DNA of 64,000 nucleotides, taken from NCBI RefSeq assembly GCF_002803845.1, contig NZ_CP024985.1, positions 6,335,501 to 6,399,500 on the forward strand, in the 5' to 3' direction. The position numbers and the translations under genes were made by a program. Of this stretch, positions 29,799-39,671 are shown piece after piece (within the stretch, counting starts at the first letter, position 1; every line of letters starts with the position of its first letter). This stretch comes from Streptomyces lavendulae subsp. lavendulae. Lineage in GTDB: Bacteria; Actinomycetota; Actinomycetes; Streptomycetales; Streptomycetaceae. The notes below the pieces were generated by a model. The model saw only the letters and a list, made by a program, of their open reading frames with translations, ran no database searches and was not told the DNA's origin.

Positions 29799-30848
29799 AT
29801 GACCCGGCAGAGCAGGACCACCCCCGCTGGCAGTCGGCGCGGTCTCCACCAGGCCTACGACACGGCTCTGCTGGACCTCGACGGGGTGGTGTACGCGGGC
29901 GGTCTGGCCATCGCGCACGCGGCGGAGTCCCTCGCCGCGGCCCGGGCCGCGGGGATGCACCTCGCGTACGTCACCAACAACGCGCTGCGCACCCCGGAAG
30001 CCGTCGCCGCTCACCTGGGCGAGCTCGGCATCCCCACGGATCCGGCCGAGGTGATCACCTCCGCGCAGGCGGTGGCCCGGCTGATCGCGGAGCAGGTGGA
30101 GCCGGGGTCGAAGGTGCTGGTGATCGGCGGGGAGGGGCTGCGGGTCGCGCTGCGCGAGCGGGGGCTGGTGCCGGTGGACTCGGCCGACGAGGAGGGGCTG
30201 GCGGCCGTCGTACAGGGGTACGGGGGGCCGGACCTGGCGTGGGGGCGGTTCGCGGAGGCCGCGTACGCCGTCAACCGCGGGGTGCCGTGGTTCGCGTCGA
30301 ACACCGACCTGACGATCCCGGGGGCGCGGGGGATCGCGCCGGGCAACGGGGCCGCCGTGGAGGTCGTACGGATCGCGACGGGGGCGGAGCCGCAGGTGGC
30401 GGGGAAGCCGCTGCCCCCGATGCACCGGGAGACGGTGCTGCGGACCGGGGCGGAGCGTCCGCTGGTGGTCGGGGACCGGCTGGACACCGACATCGAGGGC
30501 GCCTTCAACGGGGAGGTGGACTCGCTGCTGGTGCTGACCGGGGTGACGGACGCGGCGCAGCTGCTGCGGGCGGAGCCCAGGCACCGGCCGACGTACGTGG
30601 ACCGGGACCTGCGCGGGCTGCTGACCGGGCAGCCGGAGGTGGAGCCGGACGGGGAGGGCTTCCGCTGCGGCGGGTGGACGGCGGTCGCGCTGGACGAGGT
30701 GCTGGACCTGCGGGGCGAGGGGGAGCCCCTGGACGGGCTGCGGGCGCTGTGCGCGGCGGCGTGGACGCGGGCGGGGGAGGGCTCCTGCGTGCTGGACGCC
30801 GGGAAGGCCCTGGCCCTGCTGGGGCTCCAGGGGTTCCAGGGGGCGTAG
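29799..30848 (+). CDS. HAD-family hydrolase (class IIA, NagD/PGP-like)
   Basis: A 349-aa protein. HAD motif I is DTALLDLDGVVYAG (nucleophile and second Asp), then YVTNNALRTPE (motif II region), a class IIA cap in the middle, and PLVVGDRLDTDIEGA (motif IV). This matches NagD-like or phosphoglycolate-phosphatase-like enzymes, which dephosphorylate small metabolites. The substrate is not predictable. The ATG at 29799 follows GAGGAG. An ATG at 29784 is the alternative. The C-terminal 60 residues extend beyond the usual length. Confidence 0.83.
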   Translation: MTRQSRTTPAGSRRGLHQAYDTALLDLDGVVYAGGLAIAHAAESLAAARAAGMHLAYVTNNALRTPEAVAAHLGELGIPTDPAEVITSAQAVARLIAEQVEPGSKVLVIGGEGLRVALRERGLVPVDSADEEGLAAVVQGYGGPDLAWGRFAEAAYAVNRGVPWFASNTDLTIPGARGIAPGNGAAVEVVRIATGAEPQVAGKPLPPMHRETVLRTGAERPLVVGDRLDTDIEGAFNGEVDSLLVLTGVTDAAQLLRAEPRHRPTYVDRDLRGLLTGQPEVEPDGEGFRCGGWTAVALDEVLDLRGEGEPLDGLRALCAAAWTRAGEGSCVLDAGKALALLGLQGFQGA

Positions 30849-30883
30849 GGGGTGTTCGGCCGATCGAGGGAATCATCTCGGCC

Positions 30884-30902
30884 GCAGGGTAGGCTAACCT
30901 AA
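30884..30902 (+). promoter_or_regulatory. Iron box (DmdR/IdeR-type operator) over the importer promoter
   Basis: GCAGGGTAGGCTAACCTAA matches the 19-bp iron-box consensus TTAGGTTAGGCTAACCTAA at 16 of 19 positions; the right half is perfect. A -10-like TAACCT (30895-30900) lies inside it, and the GTG start at 30908 is only 7 bases further on. Iron-bound DmdR/IdeR would block the promoter when iron is sufficient. Confidence 0.82.
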
Positions 30903-30907
30903 CTTCC

Positions 30908-31951
30908 GTGTTGGTTGAGAGTCCCCCCGAACAGAGCTCGGCGCCGGCCGCCGCCCGTGCGCGCCACGGCGCCCGAGCGGCCGGTCTGCTGGCCGCCCTC
31001 GTCGTGCTGGCCCTGGTGGTGGTGGCGAGCATCGCCGTCGGCGCCAGGGCGATGCCCCTGGAACAGGTCTGGCACGGCCTGTTCCACTTCACGGGGACCA
31101 CCGAGGACGTGGTCGTACGGGACCTGAGGATCCCGCGCACCCTCCTGGGCGTGATGGTCGGACTGGCCCTCGGCCTGTCCGGGGCGGTGATGCAGGCGCT
31201 GACCCGCAATCCGCTGGCCGAGCCCGGCATCCTCGGCGTCAACGCGGGCGCCGCGGCGGCCGTCGTCTCGGCGATCAGCTTCCTCGGGGCGGACTCCCTC
31301 GACGAGTTCGTGTGGTGGGCCTTCCTCGGAGCCGCCCTCGTCTCGGTCCTCGTCTACGTGCTCGGCGGCAGCCGCAGCGCGACGCCGGTGCGGCTCGCGC
31401 TCGCGGGTACGGCGGCCAGCGCGGCGCTCGTCGGCTACATCAACGCGGTCCAGCTGATGGACAGCAAGGCCCTGGACAAGCTGCGCTTCTGGACGGTGGG
31501 TTCGCTCGCCTCCGCCACCACGGACACCGTCACGCAGGTGGCGCCCTTCCTGCTCGCCGGGGCCGCCCTCGCGCTCGCTCTCGGCCGGCCGCTCAACGCG
31601 ATGGCCCTGGGCGACGACACCGCGCGGGCACTCGGTGCGCACCTGACCCGGACCCGCGTCGCGGCCATGGTCGCCATCACCCTGCTGTGCGGGGCCGCGA
31701 CCGCCGCGTGCGGGCCGATCGTCTTCGTCGGGCTGATGATCCCGCACCTGGTGCGCCTGGTCACCGGACCCGACATGCGCTGGGTGCTCGCGTACTCGGC
31801 GGTCCTGTCGCCCGTGCTGCTGCTGGGCGCCGACGTGGTCGGACGGGTCGTCACCCGGCCCGGCGAACTCCAGGTCGGCATCGTCACCGCGCTCATCGGC
31901 GGCCCCGTCTTCATCTACCTGGTTCGGCGCAAGAGGATGGCCCAGCTGTGA
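30908..31951 (+). CDS. Iron-siderophore ABC transporter permease (FecCD family)
   Basis: A 347-aa polytopic protein with the FecCD signature: LRIPRTLLGVMVGLALGLSG then AVMQALTRNPLAEPGILGVNAGA, and GDDTARALGAH with GPIVFVGLMIPH near the C-terminal coupling region. It forms the importer channel with the next gene. The GTG at 30908 has no Shine-Dalgarno sequence and sits about one turn after a -10, so the transcript is probably leaderless. Its stop overlaps the next start (GTGA). Confidence 0.9.
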   Translation: MLVESPPEQSSAPAAARARHGARAAGLLAALVVLALVVVASIAVGARAMPLEQVWHGLFHFTGTTEDVVVRDLRIPRTLLGVMVGLALGLSGAVMQALTRNPLAEPGILGVNAGAAAAVVSAISFLGADSLDEFVWWAFLGAALVSVLVYVLGGSRSATPVRLALAGTAASAALVGYINAVQLMDSKALDKLRFWTVGSLASATTDTVTQVAPFLLAGAALALALGRPLNAMALGDDTARALGAHLTRTRVAAMVAITLLCGAATAACGPIVFVGLMIPHLVRLVTGPDMRWVLAYSAVLSPVLLLGADVVGRVVTRPGELQVGIVTALIGGPVFIYLVRRKRMAQL

Positions 31952-33039
31952 CCGCGACCCCCCTCGCCCCGGCGGACACGACCGCGCGGACGCCGGTCGA
32001 GGGCGCCCGGCTGCGCGCCCTGCGCGGACCCGGCGGCGTCTCGCTGCGCGTCGAGGGCCGCGCCCTGGTGACCGGGGCGGTGCTCGCCGCCGTGGGGCTG
32101 GCCCTGGCGGTCGTGCTCATCGGCACCGGCGACTTCGAGATCGCCCCGGCGGACGTCGTACGGACCCTGCTGGGCAACGGCAGCCCCGCCGACGACTTCA
32201 TCGTCAACGACCTGCGGCTGCCGCGGGTGCTGGTCGCGGTGCTGGTCGGCGCGGCCCTCGGGATGGCCGGGGCGGTCTTCCAGTCCGTCTCGCGCAATCC
32301 GCTCGGCTCCCCCGACCTGCTCGGCTTCGGGTACGGCTCGGCCGTCGGCGCGCTCGTCGTCATCGTCCTGTTCAAGGGCGGTGCGACCGAGGTCGCGGCG
32401 GGCGCGGTGGCGGGCGGGGTGCTCGCGGGCGCCGCCGTCTACCTGCTCGCGTACAAGCAGGGGGTCCACGGCTACCGGCTGGTGCTCGTCGGCATCGGCT
32501 CCTCCGCGGTCCTCGTCGCCGTCATCCAGTACCTGATCGCCAAGGCGCAGCTCGTCGAGGCCACCCGGGCGATGGTCTGGCTGACCGGTTCGCTGGCCGG
32601 CCGCGACTGGTCCCAGGTCTGGCCGCTGCTGGCCACCTGTGCGCTGCTGTTCCCGCTGGTCCTCGGGCAGAACCGGGCCCTGCGGATGATCGAGATGGGC
32701 GACGACTCCGCGTACGCGCTCGGCGTGCCGGTGGAGCGGACCCGGATGCTGCTGATGCTCGCCGCGGTCCTGCTGACCACCGCGGCGGCCGCCGCGGCCG
32801 GGCCGATCAGCTTCGTCGCCCTCGCCGCGCCCCAGCTGGCCCGGCGGCTGACCCGCTCGCCCGGCCCGAACCTGCTCACCGGCGCGCTGATGGGCGCCGT
32901 CCTGCTGCTGGCCTCCGACCTGGCCTCGCAGCGGGCCTTCGGCGCCGACCAGCTGCCGGTGGGCGTGGTGACCGGTCTGGTCGGCGGCGTCTACCTGCTC
33001 TGGCTGCTCGTCACCGAGCGCAGGGCGGGACGCATATGA
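31948..33039 (+). CDS. Iron-siderophore ABC transporter permease, second subunit (FecCD family)
   Basis: A 363-aa paralogue of the preceding permease with the same landmarks (LRLPRVLVAVLVGAALGMAG, VSRNPLGSPDLLGFGYGSA, GDDSAYALGVPVERTR, GPISFVALAAPQLARRL). An N-terminal tail of about 45 residues precedes the first membrane segment. It is coupled by GTGA overlap to the first permease and followed by the ATPase gene. The heterodimer arrangement is typical of FepD/FepG-type importers. Confidence 0.9.
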   Translation: MTATPLAPADTTARTPVEGARLRALRGPGGVSLRVEGRALVTGAVLAAVGLALAVVLIGTGDFEIAPADVVRTLLGNGSPADDFIVNDLRLPRVLVAVLVGAALGMAGAVFQSVSRNPLGSPDLLGFGYGSAVGALVVIVLFKGGATEVAAGAVAGGVLAGAAVYLLAYKQGVHGYRLVLVGIGSSAVLVAVIQYLIAKAQLVEATRAMVWLTGSLAGRDWSQVWPLLATCALLFPLVLGQNRALRMIEMGDDSAYALGVPVERTRMLLMLAAVLLTTAAAAAAGPISFVALAAPQLARRLTRSPGPNLLTGALMGAVLLLASDLASQRAFGADQLPVGVVTGLVGGVYLLWLLVTERRAGRI

Positions 33040-33113
33040 GCGCGCGGGGCGCCAGGCCCCCCGCGCCCGGCAACGAGCCCGGCAAGGCGCCGGGCCCTAC
33101 GAGGAGTACCCAC

Positions 33114-33917
33114 GTGCAGCGGCTGACCGCGGAGAACGTCACCCTCGGCTACGACCAGCGGGTCATCGCCGAGAACCTGTCGGTGGAGATCCCCGACAAC
33201 TCCTTCACCGTGATCGTCGGCCCCAACGCCTGCGGCAAGTCCACGCTGCTGCGCGCCCTGTCGCGGATGCTGAAGCCGTCCGCCGGGCGGGTGCTGCTGG
33301 ACGGTCAGGCCATCTCCTCGCTGCCGGCGAAGAAGGTGGCCAGGACGCTGGGGCTGCTCCCGCAGTCCTCGATCGCGCCCGACGGGATCACCGTCGCCGA
33401 CCTGGTCTCGCGCGGCCGCTACCCGCACCAGGGGCTGCTGCGCCAGTGGTCGGAGCAGGACGAGCGGATCGTCGCCGAGTCGATGGCCTCGACCGGGGTC
33501 GCCGAACTGGCCGACCGGGCCGTGGACGAACTGTCGGGCGGGCAGCGCCAGCGGGTGTGGATCGCGATGGCGCTGGCCCAGCAGACCCCGCTGCTGCTCC
33601 TGGACGAGCCGACGACCTACCTGGACATCCAGCACCAGCTCGACGTGCTCGACCTGTGCGCGGAGCTCCACGAGAACCAGGGCCGGACCCTGGTGGCGGT
33701 GCTGCACGACCTCAACCACGCGGCCCGCTACGCCACCCACCTGATCGCCCTGCGCGGCGGTGTCGTCGTCGCCGAGGGCCCGCCCGCCGAGGTGGTCACC
33801 GCGGAACTGGTGGAGGAGGTCTTCGGGGTGCGCTGCCAGATCATCGACGACCCGGAGACCGGGACCCCGCTGGTGGTCCCCGCCGCCCGGCAGGCCCGCG
33901 CCAGGACGGCCGCCTGA
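33114..33917 (+). CDS. Iron-siderophore ABC transporter ATP-binding protein (FecE family)
   Basis: A 267-aa ATPase with Walker A GPNACGKSTLLRALS, signature ELSGGQRQRVWIAMALAQ, Walker B LLLLDEPTTYLD and switch HDLNHAARY, all typical of the FecE/FepC group. The GTG at 33114 was chosen because GAGGAG lies 8 bases before it and the protein then has the usual FecE length. An ATG at 33036 overlaps the permease stop (ATGA) and would add 26 Pro/Gly-rich residues. No substrate-binding lipoprotein follows, so it must be encoded elsewhere. Confidence 0.88.
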   Translation: MQRLTAENVTLGYDQRVIAENLSVEIPDNSFTVIVGPNACGKSTLLRALSRMLKPSAGRVLLDGQAISSLPAKKVARTLGLLPQSSIAPDGITVADLVSRGRYPHQGLLRQWSEQDERIVAESMASTGVAELADRAVDELSGGQRQRVWIAMALAQQTPLLLLDEPTTYLDIQHQLDVLDLCAELHENQGRTLVAVLHDLNHAARYATHLIALRGGVVVAEGPPAEVVTAELVEEVFGVRCQIIDDPETGTPLVVPAARQARARTAA

Positions 33918-33924
33918 GGCCGCG

Positions 33925-33944
33925 GCCGGGCCGGCCGGCCCGGC
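33925..33944. terminator. 20-bp perfect palindrome between convergent genes
   Basis: GCCGGGCCGGCCGGCCCGGC is fully self-complementary and lies between the ATPase stop and the SCP2 gene stop. It would fold as a hairpin or a snap-back terminator on both strands. Confidence 0.5.
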
Positions 33945-33951
33945 CGGCGGC

Positions 33952-34299
33952 TCAGAGCATGCTCTTGAGCCGCAGCAGGTCCCGGAAGCCGGCCTCCAGG
34001 CGGACCCGGCCCGAGGCCCAGGCCTTGGCGAACTTCAGCTCGCCCGCGACCAGCGCAAGCAGGTCGTCGCCGGCCATCGCGAGCCGGATCTCGGCCTTGG
34101 CGCGCGGCGGGCCCGGGGCGACCGCGTCCACCCGGATCCGGCCGCCGTCGAGACGTCCGGAAAAGGTCTGGTCGAGGTCGGTGACGTGACAGCTCAGGGA
34201 CCGGTCGAAGGCGGCCGCGCCGCGCACGCCGTCATCGGCCCGCGCCAGGTTGTCGGAGAGTCGGTCGAGTGCGTCGCGGCACTCCTGGATCGTAGCCAT
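33952..34299 (-). CDS. SCP2 sterol-binding-like domain protein
   Basis: A 115-aa single-domain protein resembling the SCP2 sterol-transfer fold (GRLDGGRIRVDAV, KAEIRLAMAGDDLLALVAGELKFAKAWASGRVRLEAGFRDLLRLKSML at the end). The KAWASGRVRLEGS-like motif is the clearest signature. Such small proteins may bind lipids, but the ligand is unknown. The ATG at 34299 gives the full domain. A longer frame continuing upstream is antisense to tlyA. Confidence 0.78.
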   Translation of the reverse strand: MATIQECRDALDRLSDNLARADDGVRGAAAFDRSLSCHVTDLDQTFSGRLDGGRIRVDAVAPGPPRAKAEIRLAMAGDDLLALVAGELKFAKAWASGRVRLEAGFRDLLRLKSML

Positions 34300-34364
34300 G
34301 GTGATCACGACCGTACCGCAGAGCCCTGCGCGGCCGGACCCGCGCTTCGGGGTAGCGTCGGGGC

Positions 34365-34640
34365 ATGACCGACGACGTGTCCGGGAGCGTTCCGGACGTC
34401 CCCGAGGAGCCCGTGGCGGAGCCCGCCCGGGAGCCTGCGGGCCCCGCTCCGCTGGGCCTCGTACGCACCCCCACCGGCCACGCCGGCGTCGACGCGCACC
34501 TGGAGCGGCTGGCCGACGCCGACCACCTGCCTGCGGACGAGCACGCCGCGGTGTACGAGGATGTCCACGGGGGACTGCGCGAGGCGCTGACCGCGCTGGA
34601 CGCACCGCCCGTCCCCGGACCTTACGAAAACAGGAGCTGA
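34365..34640 (+). CDS. Small conserved acidic protein, 91 aa, upstream of tlyA
   Basis: A 91-aa soluble protein with an N-terminal Pro/Glu/Ala-rich half and a helical C-terminal half (TGHAGVDAHLERLADADHLP then YEDVHGGLREALTALD). No family name is recognised. It lies 7 bases before tlyA on the same strand, so it is almost certainly co-transcribed. The start fits the gap with no other in-frame Met. Confidence 0.7.
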   Translation: MTDDVSGSVPDVPEEPVAEPAREPAGPAPLGLVRTPTGHAGVDAHLERLADADHLPADEHAAVYEDVHGGLREALTALDAPPVPGPYENRS

Positions 34641-34647
34641 ACCGAAC

Positions 34648-35459
<812 letters not shown>

Positions 35460-35463
<4 letters not shown>

Positions 35464-36428
35464 CAGACGCGTCAGCAGTTTCGGCAGTTTCGGCAGTTTC
35501 GGGGGGCCCGGGGGACCGGGAGGGGGAGGTGCGGACGGTCTTCCTGCTCGCGCACACCGGGCGGCCGGCGGCCATCCGCAGCGCGGAGCTGGTTGTGCTC
35601 GGTCTGCTGCGCTCGGGCCTGCGGGTCAGGGTGCTGGAGCAGGAGGCGCGGGACCTGCCGCTGCCGCCCGAGGTGGAGCTCGTCGCCGAGTGCACGCCGA
35701 AGGTGTTCGACGGGTGCGAGCTGCTGATCGTGCTGGGCGGGGACGGGACCCTGCTGCGCGGGGCGGAGTTCGCGCGCGGTTCGGGGGTGCCGATGCTGGG
35801 CGTCAACCTGGGCCGGGTGGGCTTCCTCGCCGAGGCAGAGCGGGACGACCTGGACAAGGTCGTGGACCGGGTGGTGTCGCGGTCGTACGAGGTCGAGGAG
35901 CGGATGACCCTCGACGTGCTCGTGCGGACCAACGGTGACGTGGTGCACCGGGACTGGGCGCTGAACGAGGCCGCCGTCCAGAAGGTGTCGGCGGAGCGGA
36001 TGCTGGAGGTGGTCCTGGAGATCGACGGGCGCCCGGTGACCGGCTTCGGCTGCGACGGGATCGTCTGCGCGACGCCGACCGGCTCGACGGCGTACGCCTT
36101 CTCGGCGGGCGGGCCGGTGGTCTGGCCGGAGGTGGAGGCGCTGCTGATGGTGCCGATCAGCGCGCACGCGCTGTTCGCGAAGCCGCTGGTGACCTCGCCC
36201 ACCTCGGTGCTGGCGGTGGAGGTGCAGCACGGAACCCCGCACGGGGCGCTGTGGTGCGACGGGCGCCGGACGCTGGAGCTGCCGTCGGGGGCGCGCGTCG
36301 AGGTGCGCCGGGGCACGGTGCCGGTGCGGCTCGCCCGCCTGCACCACGCGTCGTTCACGGACCGGCTGGTCGCCAAGTTCGCGCTGCCGGTGTCGGGCTG
36401 GCGGGGCGCCCCGCACGAGACCAACTGA
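35460..36428 (+). CDS. nadK: NAD kinase
   Basis: A 322-aa enzyme that phosphorylates NAD to NADP. Motifs are LIVLGGDGTLLRGAEFA (GGDGT about 93), GVNLGRVGFL, GFGCDGIVCATPTGSTAY and GGPVVWPEVEALLM. The N-terminal 30 residues include three Ser-Ala-Val repeats from a 9-bp repeat. The GTG at 35460 overlaps the tlyA stop. The tlyA-nadK-recN order is conserved in actinomycetes. Confidence 0.93.
35475..35501 (+). repeat. Three exact 9-bp repeats in the nadK 5' end
   Basis: GCAGTTTCG occurs three times in a row at 35475-35501. It is AT-richer than its surroundings and keeps the frame (Ala/Val/Ser repeat in the protein). Confidence 0.8.
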
Positions 36429-36509
36429 ACACGTAATAGCACATGCGTTCGTAGAACTCCGGGCGGGTGACGTCACATGGCACCCGGGAAACCTCGGTAT
36501 CGTCGTCCC

Positions 36510-38249
36510 GTGCTTGAGGAGATGCGGATACGGTCGCTCGGGGTCATCGACGACGCGGTGGTCGAGCTGTCGCCCGGTTTCACCGCGGTGACCGGCGAGA
36601 CCGGCGCGGGCAAGACGATGGTCGTCACCAGCCTCGGGCTGCTGCTCGGCGGCCGCGCCGACCCGGCCCTGGTGCGGATCGGGGCCAAGGCGGCGGTGGT
36701 GGAGGGGCGCATCGTGCTGCGCCCCGACGCGCCCGCCGCGCTGCGCGCGCTGGAGGCCGGCGCCGAGCTCGACGAGGGCGCCCTGCTGATCAGCCGGACG
36801 GTGTCCGCCGAGGGGCGTTCGCGCGCCCACGTCGGCGGCCGCTCCGTCCCCGTCGGGCTGCTCGGCGAGCTCGCCGACGACCTGGTCGCCGTCCACGGAC
36901 AGACCGACCAGCAGGGGCTGCTGCGGCCCGCCCGGCAGCGGCAGGCCCTCGACCGGTACGCCGGGGACGCGGTCGCCGCCCCCCTGGAGAAGTACGCGGG
37001 CGCCTACCGGCGGCTGCGGGCCGTCGCCGTCGAGCTGGACGAGATCACCACCCGGGCCCGGGAACGGGCCCAGGAGGCGGACCTGCTGCGCTTCGGCCTC
37101 GACGAGATCGCCGCCCTGGAACCCCTGCCCGGCGAGGACGCCGAGCTGGCCGCGGAGGCCGAGCGGCTCGGGCACGCCGAATCGCTGGCCTCCGCCGCGC
37201 AGGCGGCGCACGGGGCCCTCGCCGGGGACGTGGAGGACCCGGAGGGCGTCGACGCCAACACGCTCGTCGCCGGTGCCCACCGGGCCCTGGAATCCGTACG
37301 CTCCCACGACCCGGTACTCGGCGGGCTCGCGGACCGGATCGGGGAGCTCGGGATCCTGCTCGCCGACGTGGCCGGGGAACTCGCCGGGTACGCCGACGAC
37401 CTCGACGCCGACCCGCTGCGGCTCGCCGCGGTGGAGGAGCGGCGGGCGGCGCTGACCCAGCTGGTGCGCAAGTACGGGGACGCCGAGGGCGGGCTGGGAG
37501 CCGTACTGGAGTGGGCCGAGCGGGGATCGAAGCGGCTGCTGGAACTGGACGGCGACGACGAGCGGATCGGCGAGCTCACCGCCGAACGCGACGCGCTGCG
37601 CGGCGAACTGTCCGCCCTGGCCCAGGCCTTGACGGACGCCCGGACCGAGGCCGCCGCGCGGTTCGCCGCCGACGTGACCGCCGAGCTCGCCTCCCTCGCC
37701 ATGCCGCACGCGCGGGTGACCTTCGACATCCGCCAGACGGAGGACGCCGAGGGCGTCGAGGTCGGCGGGCGGCCGGTCGCGTACGGGCCCTCGGGCGCGG
37801 ACGAGGTCGAGCTGCTGCTGGCGCCGCACCCCGGCGCCCAGCCGCGGCCGATCGCCAAGGGCGCTTCCGGCGGTGAGCTGTCGCGGGTCATGCTCGCGGT
37901 GGAAGTCGTCTTCGCCGGCTCCGACCCGGTGCCCACGTACCTCTTCGACGAGGTCGACGCGGGCGTCGGCGGCAAGGCCGCCGTCGAGGTCGGGCGACGG
38001 CTGGCGAAGCTGGCCAGGTCTGCCCAGGTCGTCGTCGTCACCCACCTCCCGCAGGTGGCGGCCTTCGCGGACCGGCAGCTGCTCGTGGAGAAGACCGTCG
38101 ACGGATCGGTGACCCGCTCCGGCGTGACCGTCCTGGAGGGCGAGGACCGCATCCGCGAGCTGTCGCGGATGCTGGCCGGCCAGGAGGACTCGCAGACGGC
38201 CCGGGCCCACGCGGAGGAACTCCTGGAGGCGGCGCGCGCGGACGCCTGA
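36510..38249 (+). CDS. recN: DNA repair protein RecN
   Basis: A 579-aa SMC-like ATPase of double-strand break repair. The N-terminus LEEMRIRSLGVIDDA is followed by Walker A GETGAGKTMV (about 29-36), a coiled-coil-rich middle, and a C-terminal signature KGASGGELSRVMLAVEV with YLFDEVDAGVGG (Walker B) and VTHLPQVAAFAD. The GTG at 36510 was chosen because the family begins M-L-E-E. A -10-like TATCGT 7 bases upstream suggests a leaderless start. An ATG at 36477 is the alternative. Confidence 0.92.
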   Translation: MLEEMRIRSLGVIDDAVVELSPGFTAVTGETGAGKTMVVTSLGLLLGGRADPALVRIGAKAAVVEGRIVLRPDAPAALRALEAGAELDEGALLISRTVSAEGRSRAHVGGRSVPVGLLGELADDLVAVHGQTDQQGLLRPARQRQALDRYAGDAVAAPLEKYAGAYRRLRAVAVELDEITTRARERAQEADLLRFGLDEIAALEPLPGEDAELAAEAERLGHAESLASAAQAAHGALAGDVEDPEGVDANTLVAGAHRALESVRSHDPVLGGLADRIGELGILLADVAGELAGYADDLDADPLRLAAVEERRAALTQLVRKYGDAEGGLGAVLEWAERGSKRLLELDGDDERIGELTAERDALRGELSALAQALTDARTEAAARFAADVTAELASLAMPHARVTFDIRQTEDAEGVEVGGRPVAYGPSGADEVELLLAPHPGAQPRPIAKGASGGELSRVMLAVEVVFAGSDPVPTYLFDEVDAGVGGKAAVEVGRRLAKLARSAQVVVVTHLPQVAAFADRQLLVEKTVDGSVTRSGVTVLEGEDRIRELSRMLAGQEDSQTARAHAEELLEAARADA

Positions 38250-38278
38250 GCGAACGCGCGCCCGCACGCGGGCGGATA

Positions 38279-38321
38279 CCGACGGGGGCCCGGAACGCAC
38301 GTCGTTCCGGGCCCCCGTCGG
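38279..38321 (+). terminator. Hairpin after recN
   Basis: An 18-bp stem including GACGGGGGCCCGGAAC (38281-38296) with its complement at 38304-38319, plus two flanking pairs. It lies 30 bases past the recN stop. Confidence 0.75.
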
Positions 38322-38485
38322 CGTCCGAAGGGCGTCGGGGTGACATGAAACTAGCCCGTGTGGGTGAGGCTGGGGGGCGTACGGCGGTATCTCGCACGGG
38401 ATCCGCACCCGTATGGTCCCGGAACGCGCGTGCGGACTGGCATCCTGGGCGACGTCTCTGACCCCTCACCCTGGAGCTTCGGCCC

Positions 38486-39610
38486 GTGAGCAGCTCCCCG
38501 GTCTCCCTCCCGGTTCCCGCACAGCCGTACGGGCGGCCCCCGCTGCGTACCGTCCAGGTCCTCGGCGGCGCGGGTGCGGGCAGCTGCGCGCACGTGCGGT
38601 CCCTGGCGACCGGGCTCGCCGCCCGGGGCGTGCGGGTGACCGTGTGCGCCCCCGTCGCGGCGGAGGGCGAGTACGACTTCACCGGCGCGGGCGCGCAGTT
38701 CACCCCGGACGCGGTGAGCGCCCTGCGGGCCGCCTGCGCGGGCGCCGACGTGGTGCACGCCCACGGCCTGCGGGCCGGGATGCGGGCCGCGCTGGCCCTG
38801 CGCGGCGGCGGGCGGCGGGTACCGCTCGTGGTGACCTGGCACGGGGGCGCCCCCGAGCCCGCGGGCGCGCTCGGGCGGCTGAGCCGGCTGCTGGAACGGC
38901 GCGTGGCACGGGCCGCCGCCGTGGTGCTGGGCGCCTCCTCCGACCAGGTCGACCTGGCACGGCGGCGCGGGGCCCGCGACGCCCGCCTCGCCGCCCCGGC
39001 CGTACCCGTCGCGACGGCCGGCGAACCGGCCGCCGAAGCCGGCAAGACCCGGGCGGAACTGGGCGCCGTGGAACGGCCCCTGGTGATCGCCGTGGGCAGT
39101 CTCGTGGCCCGCCGCGGCTACGCCCTGCTGCTCGACGCGGCCCGCGCCTGGCGGGTGCTGGACCCGCTCCCGCTGCTGGTGATCGCGGGGGAGGGGCCGC
39201 TGCGGTCCGAACTCGCCCGGCGGATCGAGGCGGAGGGCCTCCCCGTACGTCTGCTGGGCCGCCGCCGGGACGCGGACCGCCTGCTGGCCGCGGCCGACGT
39301 GGCGGTGCTCCCGAGCCGCTGGGAGGGCCGCTCCCTGCTGGCCCAGGAGGCGCTGCGGGCCGGGGTGGCCCTGGTGGCCACGGAGGTCGGCGGGGTCCCG
39401 GAGCTGGTGGGCGACGCGGCGGTCCTCGTCCCGTACGGGGACCCGGGCGCCCTCGCCGGCGCGGTGGCCGGCCTGCTCCACGACCCGGACCGCCGTGCGG
39501 CCCTCGCCCTCGCCGGCCGCGCCCAGGCCGCGACCTGGCCCTCGGAGGACGAGACGGTGGCCCAGGTCCTCTCGGTCTACGACGAACTGATGGAACGCCA
39601 CCGCCCCTGA
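38486..39610 (+). CDS. Glycosyltransferase family 4 protein
   Basis: A 374-aa GT-B-fold enzyme. The N-terminal domain has VLGGAGAGSCAHVRSLATGL and VVHAHGLRAG. The C-terminal donor domain has VIAVGSLVARRGYALLLDA, VIAGEGPLRSELARR and the nucleotide-sugar motif PSRWEGRSLLAQEALRAG with VGGVPELVGD. Sugar and acceptor are unknown, and nothing nearby forms a polysaccharide cluster. The GTG at 38486 follows a GGAG site. Confidence 0.85.
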   Translation: MSSSPVSLPVPAQPYGRPPLRTVQVLGGAGAGSCAHVRSLATGLAARGVRVTVCAPVAAEGEYDFTGAGAQFTPDAVSALRAACAGADVVHAHGLRAGMRAALALRGGGRRVPLVVTWHGGAPEPAGALGRLSRLLERRVARAAAVVLGASSDQVDLARRRGARDARLAAPAVPVATAGEPAAEAGKTRAELGAVERPLVIAVGSLVARRGYALLLDAARAWRVLDPLPLLVIAGEGPLRSELARRIEAEGLPVRLLGRRRDADRLLAAADVAVLPSRWEGRSLLAQEALRAGVALVATEVGGVPELVGDAAVLVPYGDPGALAGAVAGLLHDPDRRAALALAGRAQAATWPSEDETVAQVLSVYDELMERHRP

Positions 39611-39671
39611 CCTCGCCGAGGGGTCCCTGCGGCCGACGCCGGCCCGGAGGCCGCGCCCGCCCCCCGCCCCC

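Noticed and set aside
37004..38152. Large antisense open frame over recN
   Set aside because: It is a high-GC shadow with Ser/Arg/Ala bias and no start signal or homology.
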